From positions 8,854,669 through 8,918,668 of the forward strand of contig CM022679.1 of assembly GCA_012295275.1 (NCBI GenBank): a DNA stretch of 64,000 nt, given 5' to 3'. This document shows, piece by piece, positions 1 through 12,520 of the stretch (positions are counted from its first letter, which is position 1; every line of letters starts with the position of its first letter). This stretch comes from Chrysomallon squamiferum. Lineage: Eukaryota; Mollusca; Gastropoda; Neomphalida; Peltospiridae. Below the pieces are notes generated by a model. That model searched no databases. It was given only the letters and a program-made list of their open reading frames with translations, and had not been told where the DNA came from. Both the position numbers and the translations under genes were made by a program.

Positions 1-300
1 ATGAATGTGTGTTACTTTATACCCAAATATCTGTAACTATACATGAATATTTGTTTTTTATTCCTGAATATCTTACTTTATACATGAATATTTGTTTTTT
101 TTATATCTGAATATCTTACTTTATACACGAATATTTGTTTTTTAAAACTGAACATTTGTTACTTTACACATGAATATTTCTTCTTTATAATCAAATATCT
201 GGTTCTTTTATACCTGAATAACTGTGTTATTTCATTCATGAGTGTGTTACCTTATATATGAATAGTTTACTTCATATTCAAATATTTGTTACTTTTACAA
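1..300. repeat. degenerate ~35-bp tandem repeat
   Basis: Repeats of the phrase ACATGAATATTTGTTACTTT with many substitutions run from the window edge to about position 300. The array may continue to the left. No coding content is seen. Confidence 0.6.
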
Positions 301-929
301 CAAAAAGCTGTGCCACTTTATATATTTCACAAAGTTTAACTTCAGACTCCACTCCTTTCAAAACTCACTTTCAACAACATGTTTACATTCTGTAATTTCT
401 TGTTTCCATTGTCATTTCAAACAATCTGAAATTTATTTTAGGTTAACGGCCAACAGAATTATCAATTTTTCAAACTGTCTATTACAGAAAGGTCAGAATA
501 AAATTGTTATTAATCAGAAATCTATAAAATGGTATAATAATAAACACGCATTACACACCTATATGCTGAATAACTTTCAACAGAAGAAAAATGCAATAAA
601 ATGTGTCAGTTATGTTGCTCTGTTAGGATAACACAGAAATGCAATACAATTTGGACTTGCCGTTAATTCTCGTTATTCAGAATAATTTCAGACAAACAAC
701 ATAAATTTGGCCGTAATTAGAAATCTTTAAAAGAAATGAATGTCCGTTTGACGTATAATTCACACCTGTTTGGGTCGTTCTGTTCACAGGTGCTAAAAAC
801 AACATAGGTGTGTACATTTTGTAACAGGTGTGTAATAAATAATGATATGTAATTGAGATGTACTAATTAAAAAAGGTACCAAAAAAATAAACTGATTCTC
901 AAGTAGAAAATATTTTTTTCATTTGTATG

Positions 930-945
930 ACATGCTACTATTTAG

Positions 946-981
<36 letters not shown>

Positions 982-1195
982 TATTTTATTATTTTATTTT
1001 ATTTTATTATTTATTCCAAACCTCTCACAAAAATATTTTAGTGTTTATTTTATTTTATTTTATTTTATTTTTTATTTTATTTTATTTTATTTTATTCTAA
1101 ACCTCTCACAAAACTATATGGTGTTTATTTATTTATTTATTTTATTTTATTTTTTAATACACACAAATATATATATATATTTTTTATTTTTTTGC
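930..1195. repeat. ATT / TTTTA microsatellite tract
   Basis: A run of ATT trinucleotides is followed by TTTTA pentanucleotides, interrupted twice by a similar short phrase (CCAAACCTCTCACAAAA-like). That means the block itself has been duplicated about 70 bp apart. Confidence 0.85.
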
Positions 1196-1983
1196 CGTAT
1201 CTAGCTAAATTTTATACTACAGTAATGATACAAGTAAATTCATTTAATTACGCAGTATAGTACATTGTACAAGACAAAACATACTATAATATGATACAAG
1301 TAAATACATTTAATTACATAATATTAAATGTAGTACATTGTACTAGTAGATGAAAGTTTGTGATGTCAACAGAATCCACAACAGATGGTCAATGTTCAAG
1401 GTTGTCATAGCAGAACATTTTAATTTTTTATTGTAAAATCTATTATTTTAAATTAACATTTCTGAATAAGTAAACATTCATGAAAAGATGACTATGATTA
1501 TAAACAAATATAATAAAATTAATAAATAACAGTAATAACTGATTAAAAAAAAAAGAAAGAAAGAAAGAAAGAAACTATACCAGTAAAACAAAAACATAAG
1601 TAAATAAATGAAAATTATTCATGAATAAATAAAAAAAAAATATATTATATGCATTAAAAATAAATAAATAATCAAATAAATAAATCTTTATTTAATTTTC
1701 AGCAAATAAACGATCATTAATAAATATTAGTATTCAAAAATTAAAAAAACTCATAAATAATCATTTAAAAAACTCATAAATAAATAAATAAAAAACTCAT
1801 AAATAATTTAAATAAATAAATAAATAAATAAATTTTAAAAATTTTAACTTTCAACAAGTAAAATGTCATAATAAATTTTCGTAAATAAATAAATAAACAA
1901 ATTAATGAAAAGTCATGATAAATTACTAATTTTTTTTTTTTAAAATGAGACATTATTTTTAATAGACTTGATGAGTTACTCAC

Positions 1984-2095
1984 CCAGCCAATTTCTGTCG
2001 AGGTAGATGGCGACAAAAGATGGAGGTATTGTGAAATAATCCACAAATGAGAAAAGCTCCAACCAAAACCACAGTTTGTCATTTGCTGCAACAAA
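1984..2095 (-). CDS. slo: slo (BK channel) exon 4: S2-S3 segment
   Basis: This exon of a large-conductance calcium- and voltage-gated potassium channel reads [13 protein letters not shown], then [10 protein letters not shown] and Y-L-D-R-N-W-L-G. It matches the S2-S3 region of KCNMA1/Slo1. A TTTTCAG acceptor precedes it, and a GTGAGT donor follows the first base of the codon after W-L-G. It is 112 nt long and begins in phase 0, continuing exactly from exon 3. The next exons (S4, pore, RCK domains) are not in the window. The homology is what I know of the family; the junctions are read directly. Confidence 0.93.
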
Positions 2096-2390
2096 CTGAA
2101 AATAAAATAAAACTCATTATATTTTTAGTTTTGTTTTGTTTATAGTATTACTTACCCTAAGCCTAGTTTAGTCTAGATTATAGTTTACTTACACTGAGCC
2201 TAGTCTAGTTTAATTTATTTAGAAACTGATAAAAGGGCATTCAGAATAATTCTTTAGTTAATTTAAATTTTAGTTTTGTAGGGCCCTAATATATAATGTG
2301 TGCATGTGCAAGTGTGTGTTTTGTGTGCACAAACAATATATGATATGATAAACTCATAATAAATTATGATAATATAAAAGAACAACTTAC
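2096..2390. other. slo intron 3
   Basis: This is a short AT-rich intron. It contains a two-copy tandem repeat of about 40 bp (2141-2220) in which each copy carries the perfect donor heptamer GTAAGTA on the minus strand. Confidence 0.8.
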
Positions 2391-2493
2391 TCGTATGAAA
2401 AAGTAGATCATAAAAAACACATTGAAGGCGAGATCAACTTGCTGCGTGGTGCTCATTGACCATGGATGACATGTCTCAACACCATCGTTAGCT
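2391..2493 (-). CDS. slo: slo (BK channel) exon 3: S1-S2 linker and S2
   Basis: The exon encodes S-A-N-D-G-V-E-T-C-H-P-W, then Q-V-D-L-A-F-N-V-F-F-M-I-Y-F-F-I-R. This corresponds to the extracellular S1-S2 linker and the S2 helix of Slo1. The first codon is split with exon 2 (TC|A). The acceptor is GTTGCAG. A second AG two bases downstream would give an immediate stop, which fixes the start. The donor is GTAAGTT, in phase 0. Length is 103 nt. Confidence 0.93.
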
Positions 2494-3314
2494 CTGCAAC
2501 ATCATTCACAACATCGAAAGAAAGAAAACAGATAATTGATAATTACTGCTACGTTATTTAAATACGTACTAAATAAACAACTGATTTTTATTCTTTGATA
2601 AGAAAACTATAGAAAACTGGCCAAAAAAGCACAGAATCTATATTTCTATTTGTTGTATCTCTGACAAGACCTCACATACCACACAGTTTAGAAATCATTT
2701 CACAAACTTGTCTTATGACACTAACACAGTAAAAGATTTTTTTTTTTTTATGAACATTCAGAGAAAATGCTTTTCCGTTTTATTATTTTGTTAAATTGTC
2801 AAAAATGTTTTTGTAACAGTTTTATGTTAATTTTATATATCTTTTTTGAAAGTAAAATTATGAAAGATGTATTTTATTATTTTACTTTGTTATGCTGATC
2901 TGTACTGTGATATTCTATGCTGTGTTATGTTCTGTTCTATTCTAGTCTACTATGCAATACACTATTATACTATACTATATTGTACTATACCATTCTATAC
3001 TTTACTGTACTGTAATCAACTGTAATGTACTGTACTGTACTGTACTGTACTATACTATACTATACTATACTATGCAATACACTATTATACTATTCTATAT
3101 TGTACTACACCATTCTATACTTTACTGTACTGTTCTATACTATACTATACACTACTCTTTTTTATTCTATTTTATTCATTTATTTATTCATTTATTTATT
3201 TATTTATTTATTTACTTCATTATAGGTATTAAACATAAAATATGAAGCACACCTGTGACAGTCATAAAGTGTGGCTTTACATGAAAATCTTTCAAAAGAT
3301 TGTGTAATACTCAC
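2494..3314. other. slo intron 2
   Basis: Non-coding AT-rich intron. Its right half is a TACTA/TACTG pentanucleotide array (about 2890-3160) followed by ATTT runs. Confidence 0.8.
2890..3160. repeat. TACTA/TACTG pentanucleotide array with a ~110-bp duplication
   Basis: Imperfect TACTA/TACTG pentamers run almost without break. A block beginning TATGCAATACACTATTATAC occurs twice (at 2951 and 3071), showing that a segment of the array was duplicated as a unit. Confidence 0.85.
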
Positions 3315-3373
3315 GAAGCATCTATGAAATAGATAATTAAAGAAGCAATGCTCAGCAGAAACACCAATCCCAC
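3315..3373 (-). CDS. slo: slo (BK channel) exon 2: S1 helix
   Basis: This 59-nt exon encodes V-G-L-V-F-L-L-S-I-A-S-L-I-I-Y-F-I-D-A and two bases of a serine codon. It is the S1 transmembrane helix of Slo1 and follows exon 1 directly in phase 0. The acceptor is TTTGCAG after a poly-T tract. The donor is GTGAGTA. Confidence 0.93.
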
Positions 3374-4259
3374 CTGCAAAAAAAAAAAAATTAGTCTCAA
3401 ATCAGGATAAAACAATCCCTGAAGAAATACAAAAATGAAAGAATTAAATTTCACTATAAATTTTCAGTATTATATGCTTGTTTCAAATTAGCAAAAGAGA
3501 GTTGGAATTCTGAATATAAATAATAGTATTACAATCACTTAATTAAAAAAAAAATTAAATTGTAATTAGTTTACATTCGTTTGGTGTTTAAAACAAAAAC
3601 AACAAACACACACAAAAAAAAAATAAAAACATAAATAAATAAAAAAAACTTTGAATGGATTAATTTGTAATCTTTTTTTTTTTTTTAATATTAAGAATTT
3701 TTTGTGAAGAATTTAAAATCATTATTGTATGTGTGTGTGTGTGTGTATATATATACATACAGTTCAAAACAATGTTTAAATAAGACAAAAATAAAAACCT
3801 TATAAAAACCTTGAATCTATGAGTTCATTTAACATGGCACATAACAGCTGGAAAATCAGTTATGCATATGCATAAGTTTTACAATAATATTTTATCCACA
3901 GAGGTTATTATTATTATTATTATTATTTATTATTATTATTATTGATACTGCTTCTGCTACTGCTACTACTGTTGTATTATTTATTTATTTTATTTAGTGT
4001 TTTTTATTATTATTATTATATATTATTTTAAATAGCTGAGAGCACAACCAAAAAATTAACAGTATAAATATTCTTCCCTGTCTGTCTGTCTACATGTTGC
4101 CATGGTTTAATCAGTACCAGGTGTGTTACTGTGTCTTTGGACATTACTGAATAGACTGGCTCTCTTGTCTGTGCCAGTATGACATATAGTTCAGAGGAAC
4201 ATCGCGAAATGCACAGGACAAGAAGGCTGGGGAAAATGAGTTGAATGTACAAAAGAGTT

Positions 4260-5200
4260 AAATATTTTGTGTTATAACACCACAGGAACATATTCATTAA
4301 TGGTTACAATTTTTGTATTATTTAATGCAAAGAGAATATTTAAAATTTTGTGTTATTTGACATTACATAGAACATTTTCAAAATTTTCAAAATTATTTTA
4401 ACATCACTTCAGTATATTATTTATAATTTAAATTTGGTATTATTTGGCACCTTTAGTACACTTTAATTAATAGTTAAAATCTGGTATTGTTTAATGTGAT
4501 TAGAATATTTTAATTAATATTTATAATATGGCATTTTATTTAATGCTGTTAGAGCATTTTAATTAATTGCTATAAACTGGTATTATTTAATACCATCAGA
4601 ATATATTTAATTAATAGTTAAAATTTGGTGTTATTTAATGCCATTAGAACATTTCATAGTTAGTTATAAACAAATATTATTTAATGCCATTAGAATATAT
4701 TTAATTAATAGTTACATTTTGTGTTATTAATGCCATCAGAACATTTCATAGTTAGTTATAAACTGGTATTATTTAATACCATTAAGAGACAACTTATTTA
4801 ATAGTTAATATTCCATATTATAACATACAGGCTTTACTTGTTAATAGTTTTTATTATTTATCATCACAGTAAGAGATTAATTTTCTTTTTGTTTTAGTAT
4901 TTTAAAGCCATAACGTAACAGTATATTAATTGTTAAAATAATTTATTATTTAATACCATTAGAACATTTTAATTGTTAAAATGCTGAGTTATAGCATCTT
5001 TGGTATATTTGACTGTTAATTTTTTAATTATTTATGCTCATCAAAACATATTATTTAATATTTTATTATTACTTAATGTCATTTTAATAGTTCAAATTAT
5101 GTTTTCCATTAATATTTACTAAAACACATTGATTAATAGTTAAAATATTGTAATATTTAACACTACTAAAACTTACTGGTTAACAGAAAAACACAAACAG
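4260..5200. repeat. degenerate ~57-60-bp tandem array
   Basis: Recurring phrase: TTTAATTAATAGTTA, then a short spacer, then GGTATTATTTAATGCCAT and AGAACAT. There are roughly fifteen diverged copies with indels. It is an old decayed minisatellite inside slo intron 1. Confidence 0.75.
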
Positions 5201-5816
5201 ATTATTTTTCTAAACAGAAAAAAAAAATCAATTTTATTGTTACATAATTATATATTTTTTCAAACAACTTTTGATCTTCTTTTTGTGTTATTTAACAATA
5301 CTGCAATATTTTAATTAAAAAGTGAATTCTGTATTATGTAAAATCACAACATAATAATTAATATTTAAATTTTTTATTATAGTTTAAATATGTAAAACCA
5401 CTAGAATATGTTTTTAAAAACATTGTATTCCTTATTTTTTGTTTATTTTTATTTTTTAAATATTGTGTAATAAACTTTCCATTTCTAAAATTTAAAAAAA
5501 AAATTAAAATCATCTTTTAAAACACTTTTGACATCTTTAAACAAAGCAAATATCAATATAAACCCAATTTTATGATTACAGATTTTGTAGTTACTAAAGA
5601 AAAAATAAAGAGTTCTCCTGGGATTTCAAAGTATTACATTTCATTGATTTTGAATTATGATATTTCATTTAAAAGTAAGTATTTATATGATTTTGAATTA
5701 TATTTCTATTAAAAATAAATATTTGTATGATTTTAAATAATTACTTTTAATCCAAAAGTAAATATCTAACTTAACTGTACTGGAAGAAAAGAATAATAAC
5801 AAAGAATGAGAGTAAG

Positions 5817-5820
<4 letters not shown>

Positions 5821-5868
<48 letters not shown>
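5821..5868. repeat. (AG)24 microsatellite
   Basis: An uninterrupted AG dinucleotide tract in slo intron 1. Confidence 0.97.
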
Positions 5869-5872
<4 letters not shown>

Positions 5873-6449
5873 CACTCTCTAAATATATATGTAAATAAAC
5901 TGTGCAATTTACACAGTACAAACAGACGCACAAAGATTTCTTTTATTCAAATTACCAGCAGATGTTCTTTTATTAGATCCTGCTTGGTGTGAATGCACAT
6001 GTACATTAACCGAAAAATTCCTTTGTAACACCGAACTCTAATTACAGGGTAGGTGTTAGGTTTGACTAGCAGCCGGAGGAAGGTGAATCAAGTGGCTAAT
6101 TTTATTAATCTTCTGGCCAATAAGTGGTTAAGCACGCCTGTCATGGGGGCAATTCTTCAGAGAGATTTGTATATATATCCTTATGAAGATATAGTGTGTT
6201 ACAGTTTCAAATTGTAATATGATTATCGTGTTTTATGCAGATTTAGGTGTTTTTTTTCCTTAGGGTAGGGATGGAATATGTCATGACAGAAATTGACTTC
6301 TAATGATAAATGATAGTCAGTGAGAATATGAAACGCTTTGATCTTTCAATGGATTTTAAAAATATATTTAGTATTTTTGGTTTGTGTTACTTGAATATGA
6401 ATATATTGTTATTAATATAATTTTCAGTATTCATAAAAGAAATCAGACA

Positions 6450-6450
6450 C

Positions 6451-6485
<35 letters not shown>

Positions 6486-7103
6486 GTAATAGTAATAATA
6501 GTAATATGAATAATAATAGTAATAGGAATAATAAATAATAATAATAATAGTAGTAATATTAACAATAATAATAATAATAGTACTAAATAAATAAATAAAA
6601 ATAAAAAATAAATATTAACAATAGAAATAATAAATAATTAAATAAAAATAATATTTAAAAAAATAATAATAACAATAAAAAACAAGAATAAAAAACAAAC
6701 AAATCAAAACAATAGTACTAAAAATAATAACTTAACAGAAAAGGAAAAGATACACAGGTCGAAATAACAATAAATCTTTTCTGTGTAAATGTGATAGATC
6801 ACTTATCTGTTTCAGTCTGTGGATTTATTAGGTCAATAACCTTTCCATCAGTACAACACAAAACACAGTGCACTGTCTCAGAATAACAGAGAATAATTTC
6901 TCTTCACTTAGGATGGTTATTAGAATAATTGTCAGTTAATAAAAATCCTGACTCTTATTAACTGAATCTGTCTCAAACAATCAAACTGACATATGGATTA
7001 GACCATTTTTTATTTATTAAAAAACAAATACGAAAAAAAACATAACTAAATATTTTTATTAAATTATAATAATATTAAATAATAATAATAATAATAATAA
7101 TAA

Positions 7104-7134
<31 letters not shown>

Positions 7135-7173
7135 AAGAAGAAGAAAAGAAGAAAACAGCAAAATAAATAAATA

Positions 7174-7205
<32 letters not shown>
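6450..7205. repeat. AAT and AAG microsatellite clusters
   Basis: AAT runs with AGT interruptions occupy 6450-6620. AAT, then (AAG) about 15, then AAAT and AAT runs occupy 7080-7205. About 400 bp of unremarkable sequence lies between them. Confidence 0.85.
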
Positions 7206-7206
<1 letters not shown>

Positions 7207-7689
7207 TAACAGTAATAACCTTATGTTTTGATATGCATTAACTGATTCCACAATAACTGAACAAAGCCACTGATTTGCACAAACAAACCAAATTAATCTT
7301 TTTCTCTTTTCTTTTCACACATGATTTCAGTATATCAGACATTAGGGTGTGTAGTGAGTTGCCTATCAGAAAATGGATTCTTGGAAATAATATTTTGGAC
7401 TGGGCCTGTCAATATGTTCAGTATTAATGAATTTGTATGTCATAATAATTTAAAAAAAATAAATATATAATTTTTTTTTAAAAATTGACACTGAAGTAAA
7501 TAAGTTTTGTAAATGTTGAAACAAACAGCATATCAATAAAATCAATATTATCTTTTACTGGTCATATTGATTACTTGCATTGCGATCATCATTTAGTATT
7601 AATGCAAAAGTACTGCATTTGTCAGATTAAATGACTGCTGAAGTTAACTGTCAAAGCCTGTGAGATGTCAGTGCAGTAACTTTATTTGA

Positions 7690-8140
7690 GATGCAAAATA
7701 TCATTATCAGTGTATAAAAATGTTTTTGAAATTTATTTAATTCATCACTAAGCATATTTCTCACTAGCACCATAATGCTACAGCAAGTCCTGTGAAGTAT
7801 GTAAATGTTTTTAAAATGTATTTAATACATTCAGCTAATATATTTCTTCAAGAACTGAAACACCATGGTAAGTACTGTCTACTATATAAACTATGTTGAA
7901 AAACCATACTATCTAGAACACACATTATGGTCATGTTTTTAAAACATGTCCAGTATATTCAGCAACATGTTTCTTGAAAGCACTGAAACACCAGGGTAAG
8001 TGCTGTCTGGTATACATTTTTTGTTAATGTTTTTGAAACGTACACAAATTAAGCAAATATTTTACAAAATTTCCCAATAATATATCATCCCCACAGCTCT
8101 TCCAAGCCCTGAAACACCATGGTACATAGTGCCTAGTTAC
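7690..8140. repeat. ~115-bp degenerate tandem repeat, about four copies
   Basis: The shared phrases are ATGTTTTTAAAATGT, CATTCAGC, ATATTTCTT and CTGAAACACCATGGTAAGT. Copies are diverged. Two copies carry GTAAGT on the plus strand, antisense to slo, so they cannot act as slo donors. Confidence 0.65.
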
Positions 8141-9159
8141 CAAGTACACACATTATATTACTATCATTTAAAATATACTCAATACGTTCAGCTATGTATT
8201 TCTCTTTCTAAGCTTTCTAAGACTAAAGGTAATCCTATATCCTGTTCTTCACTTAATAACAGTAATCCAATGAGTTCCTATTGATCTCATACATATCTGA
8301 CCACTATATCCTGCTGAACATACTGATGAACAGACAGATTTTTGACGTCAACAGAAATTCTGAAAGCCTGGAATTGATAAAAGGATTCCAGCACAAAAAC
8401 TCCTCGCATATTAATGAGGTTAAGACAAATGAGAAAAAAAAAACCAGTAGAGCAGACAGACTTGCTGTTAATAATTAATCCATCAGACAGTTCTTTGCTA
8501 TTATCCTTTTAATAATTTGTGTAGAGAACAGTAAGTTACTACGACAACAAGAAACATAAGTAATGCATGCATTCTGTCTGGCTCAGTGATGGTGACCTTT
8601 ATATATAATTTAATATAGATTTAACAATAAAAAGCATATTAGACTCGAGTATGAATCAATAACAAGTGTTAACACATGTATGAGCAAAATAAAAAGAAAT
8701 CATAAACGAAAATTAAAATTAAAACTGGTATAATAGAATCTGTCAGGTATAGAGAATACACGATAACAACAACAGCAAAATAAAAAGATAAAAAGATACG
8801 GGCGTGACATAACGATGATGATATTACACCTGCATGTTTAAATGTCAATGTATGTGTGTGTATATACATAAATTATGAGCCTTTCTACATAATCTGCTAT
8901 TATTTTTTTCTGAATAATAAGGCTGAATGTTTTGTTTACACTATGAAACACATTTTTATGTTAACTAATAACTTGTATTGGATTTTGTGTGGATACAAAT
9001 TAAGAGAAGAAAACTCTGTTTCATAATACAGACTAATAAAACTTCTTACATCATAATACAGATTATTGAAACTGTTTTCGTAAAACAGACTAATCAAACT
9101 GGTTCATAACAGACTAATCAAACTGTTCCATAATAGAGACAAATCAAACTGTTTCATAA

Positions 9160-9280
9160 GACAGTGTGTGCGTGTGTGTGTGTGTTGTGCTTGTGTTTAG
9201 TGTGTGGTCATGTGAGTATGTATGTATGTATGTATGTAATGTATTTGTATGTGTGTGTGTGTGTTTGTATGTATATATGT
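9160..9280. repeat. GT and TATG microsatellites
   Basis: Interrupted GT runs surround a TATG tetranucleotide tract. Confidence 0.85.
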
Positions 9281-10008
9281 AAACGTACATATGTCATTCC
9301 TATTTTACTAATGTTTACAAAACAATCAATAACCTGTTAATACACTGAATAATACTTGACATGTAGGAAATATTTTCCTGCTCCTTAGCAACCAACAATT
9401 GTCAATAATTTGAAAACAAAACAAAAACATGATATGCTTTCAGTATAAAATTATGTTACAGTTATCAAATTAAATATATATATAATAATAATAATAATAA
9501 ATAAATAAATAAATAAATAAATAAATATATATAAAAATCAGAAAAAAAAAAGAGAAGAAGAATTAAGAGAATAAAATACCTATAAAATCTTCACACAATT
9601 TGATATAACAATACTATTGATTAATTTGTTTTTATTTTCTTCATTGCAAATATTATTTAATAGGTCATGGGTTTTTACAGCTGTTGCAAGAAATATTGTT
9701 ATTAAATAGACCAACATATTTCAATCTAATTTTATATCTATATTTTTTTTTTTTTTTTTTTTTCCATACTTTTGTCATTAAACTGTTTCAAAACACAAAC
9801 CCACATTAACTTAGTTATTAAATATATATAAAATAAAAATTAGTTCAATACATAACCAAAATGCACTGCGCATTTAAAACTTCTTCAGCATTAAAATACT
9901 TCAGCTGTTTGGAGTTGGGGCTAAATAGATAAATATATTATTTTTGTCTAAGTTATTTAGATTAAAACATATAATTACTGTTTTAATAAAGGTATAATCC
10001 TAATATGG

Positions 10009-10011
<3 letters not shown>

Positions 10012-10063
<52 letters not shown>
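10012..10063. repeat. (AAT)n microsatellite
   Basis: A near-perfect AAT run of about 17 units. Confidence 0.95.
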
Positions 10064-11390
10064 TAACAACAAGAATAATAATAATATAATTATATTATAT
10101 ATATAATAATGATGGCAAAATCCAAAATCCTGGATCCATGTGAAATTTATGTGAAATATAATAATATGGATTAATACAATATCATTTCTAATTCATAAGC
10201 ACCTGTTATTTGATCTAAACGAAGCAATATATTGAGAATTTTTTTTTATTATATTATCAGTAAAATGGGCATGAATAGAAATGTCAGATTGAAATAATTT
10301 TGCTATAAGTTAATAAACAATGCCAAAGCCCACACACTGCTGAAACTGGTAACCGCTGATAATCATTGTTAGAAACACAAAATTTACATTTCTGTTGTTC
10401 AGTGGTAAAGACTATGGTTTTCAGGTTTCCGGCAATCATTGTGTGGGTGGGTGTACAGGTCAATGAAATTCCTTTTTGTTAAAATTTCTGCAGAAAGACT
10501 AAATGTAGGATGCATGGTTTATTTGTAAAGGCATGGTCGGTTTATTTTTTGAACATACAGATATTAATAAAGTAAATATGTCAGTATATATTTATGCAAG
10601 TGATTTTTATGGCCAGTAAGTAAATAAATAAATAAATAAATAAATAACTTAATTAATTAACAATAAGAAGAAGAAGAAGATCATAATAGATTGTGAATAT
10701 ATATAAAATGAAAGGAGTTTTTATTACAATAAACAAAAAAAAAAAGAACTATTTGTGTGAATATAATTACGGTAACAGACTTCTGTCATCTTAGACTCAA
10801 AGTCATAGCTCTGTATTAGCTCTTTAATATTACAAAGTGTTATATAATTATATAAAATAATTGTAATATAAGCAAAATTAATTACACGAAAATAACAAAT
10901 AATATATTACTGGGTAGTGTTGTTATTTATTAACGTATTTTTTATTTTAATATAAAATTCTGTTCAGACGGCGACTACTTTTCTGTGGATCGTCATCTGT
11001 GTTTACTGTTGGTGTTGTTTACAAAACGTTTTCTGCAGCACGGGCAAGCTTGTAAACAACACGTGCATGTAGGTCAAACTCTTGCCGTAGTAACAGAAGA
11101 CTGTAAGTCAGCGTACATATACATACAGTTACTTTGTTACGAACTATATTTGATGGTTGTTTACACATTTTTTATCATTAGCAGCGAATGTGCGCATCTT
11201 ACTCATAGATATTTATAATTCTTTTGTAACGCTTTCACGGGGGTTTGTTTTTGTTATTGCGTGGCGTGGCGTGTAAGTTACGTAACGTATTACACTGATG
11301 ATTCAGTATCGAAAATAAGCGCTGTGTAAATACACCTCTTGTTATTATATATATTACGTAACCACTACTACGTGTGACTTATTCACTTAC

Positions 11391-11714
11391 GAGTATTCTC
11401 CCAGTCGTTGTCTGTCCGGATATCAGTTCCCCAGCCCAGTCTTTCGCCTCTGTCATCCACCCGATCTCTGGGTCGGGGCTCTTGTTGAACAACGACGTCC
11501 CCGTCCCCGGCTTCTGTCCGGGGACGGTGGCGGCCTTGTACGACACCTGGACGTTGTTCCTTTTGCGACAGCATATCCACGTAACGAACCTCCATATTAC
11601 AATAATCACAAATCCCAGCCCGAACGTTACAAGACTGGAAGCGAGGAAAGCATACCACATGCGATCCCCTTTCTTGCAGTCCACGGACAGAGTGGTAGTG
11701 TTAGAGCCGCCCAT
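11391..11714 (-). CDS. slo: slo (BK channel) exon 1: N-terminus, S0, S0-S1 loop
   Basis: This is the first coding exon of the Slo1/KCNMA1 potassium channel, 108 codons. An extracellular N-terminus with one N-glycosylation sequon (N5-T-T) is followed by [15 protein letters not shown] and the S0 helix (about residues 19-47). Next come a vicinal cysteine pair (C48, C49) where mammalian BK channels are palmitoylated, a linker, and the conserved block [18 protein letters not shown]. The ATG at 11714 is chosen because the protein then starts at the position usual for invertebrate Slo. The donor GTAAGT follows codon 108 in phase 0 and joins to S1 in exon 2. The base composition is clearly richer in GC than the flanks. 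An alternative upstream start exon cannot be excluded. Confidence 0.95.
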
Positions 11715-12520
11715 AGTCTTGATTTAGTATGATCTTACTCTGAAATAAACATATGGCACTTCCTCGAAGATGGGCATCCGTGTGGAATCCAAGACGAAGT
11801 GAATGAAAACAATAACAAAAAAAACGACTCGGCCCAATCCAAGAAGACACTTGTCAAACGGCTGCCGCTTGCTTTAACGATTGAGAGCGCGCAGAGAAGA
11901 AATCTATGTCGAGAGAAAGACAGAGAAATGAATTCATTTATATCCAGCAAGGCGTTAAAGAAATCATTTTATGTAAATCCATGTATGTAGAGTGCGGAAA
12001 TACTGTCTATGAATACTCCATTCTCTCTCTGAATAGCCGTTCGCTAGTAGAAAGGTAAAACGTTTGGCACAGGTACAAATCATTGGTGAGAAATAACTCT
12101 TCTATTTTTCTTCTTTTTTTTTTTTTTCTCTTTTTCTTTTTTCCTTATCCTATCCTTCAGAAACATACACCAATCCGCATGTTCGTTCAGCGCTATAAAA
12201 TATTATTTCGATCCGATTCAAAGGCTCTGCTGCATCCAATGAGGGCGTCCTTTCTGCCACGCGATCATCGGCCGAATAGCATTCGATTAAACGAGCCGGT
12301 CTTTGCGGTGAACTGCGTTATTCGACACGCTCCCAAGTCCCTCTGCGCGCGCCATGCAAGACGACTATCAACATTGTTCTTCTGTCTGCGATTTCTGTGG
12401 TGCGTTAACGCATCTTCTGTTCACTGTGTGGTGAGTGTGGGGGGAAATACAGAGCCTTGTAGTCGAAGCGGTGAGCGAGCGAGTGAGTGAGCGATGTCTC
12501 ACAGATCGATTTTTCTCGCT
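11715..12520 (-). promoter_or_regulatory. slo 5' flank: likely 5' UTR and promoter
   Basis: The 800 bp upstream of the slo ATG are markedly less AT-rich, with clustered CpGs (about 11750-11910 and 12180-12500) and a T-rich run at 12110-12145. No TATA box or initiator can be placed with confidence. Short open frames on both strands here look like by-products of the composition. Position and composition suggest the 5' UTR and promoter. Confidence 0.5.

Larger units (their letters stand above)
1..1983. other. slo intron 4 (partial), non-coding
   Basis: This stretch lies 3' of slo exon 4 on the minus strand. The next expected exon (S4 voltage sensor) is not visible, so it probably lies beyond the left edge. 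It holds AT-rich low-complexity sequence: a degenerate tandem array (1-300), ATT and TTTTA runs (930-1195) and AAAT runs (1500-1930). The 350-830 segment is more complex, but I recognise nothing in it. Confidence 0.6.
3374..11390. other. slo intron 1 (8 kb), repeat-rich
   Basis: No coding exon was found. Contents: a 4.26-5.2 kb degenerate array, a GA tract, ATA/AAG microsatellites, a ~115-bp array at 7.7-8.2 kb and further AAT runs. Two stretches are clearly less repetitive: 5940-6240 and 10960-11330. The latter has E-box-like CACGTG, CpGs and a short TTGTTTACAA phrase, and sits just 3' of exon 1. Either could be regulatory, but nothing in the sequence proves it. Confidence 0.7.

Noticed and set aside
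923-1204. Open frame of leucine, phenylalanine and tyrosine
   Set aside because: Pure product of ATT/TTTTA repeats; no complexity or splice context.
11374-11727. Plus-strand open frame over slo exon 1
   Set aside because: Antisense shadow of the BK channel coding exon.
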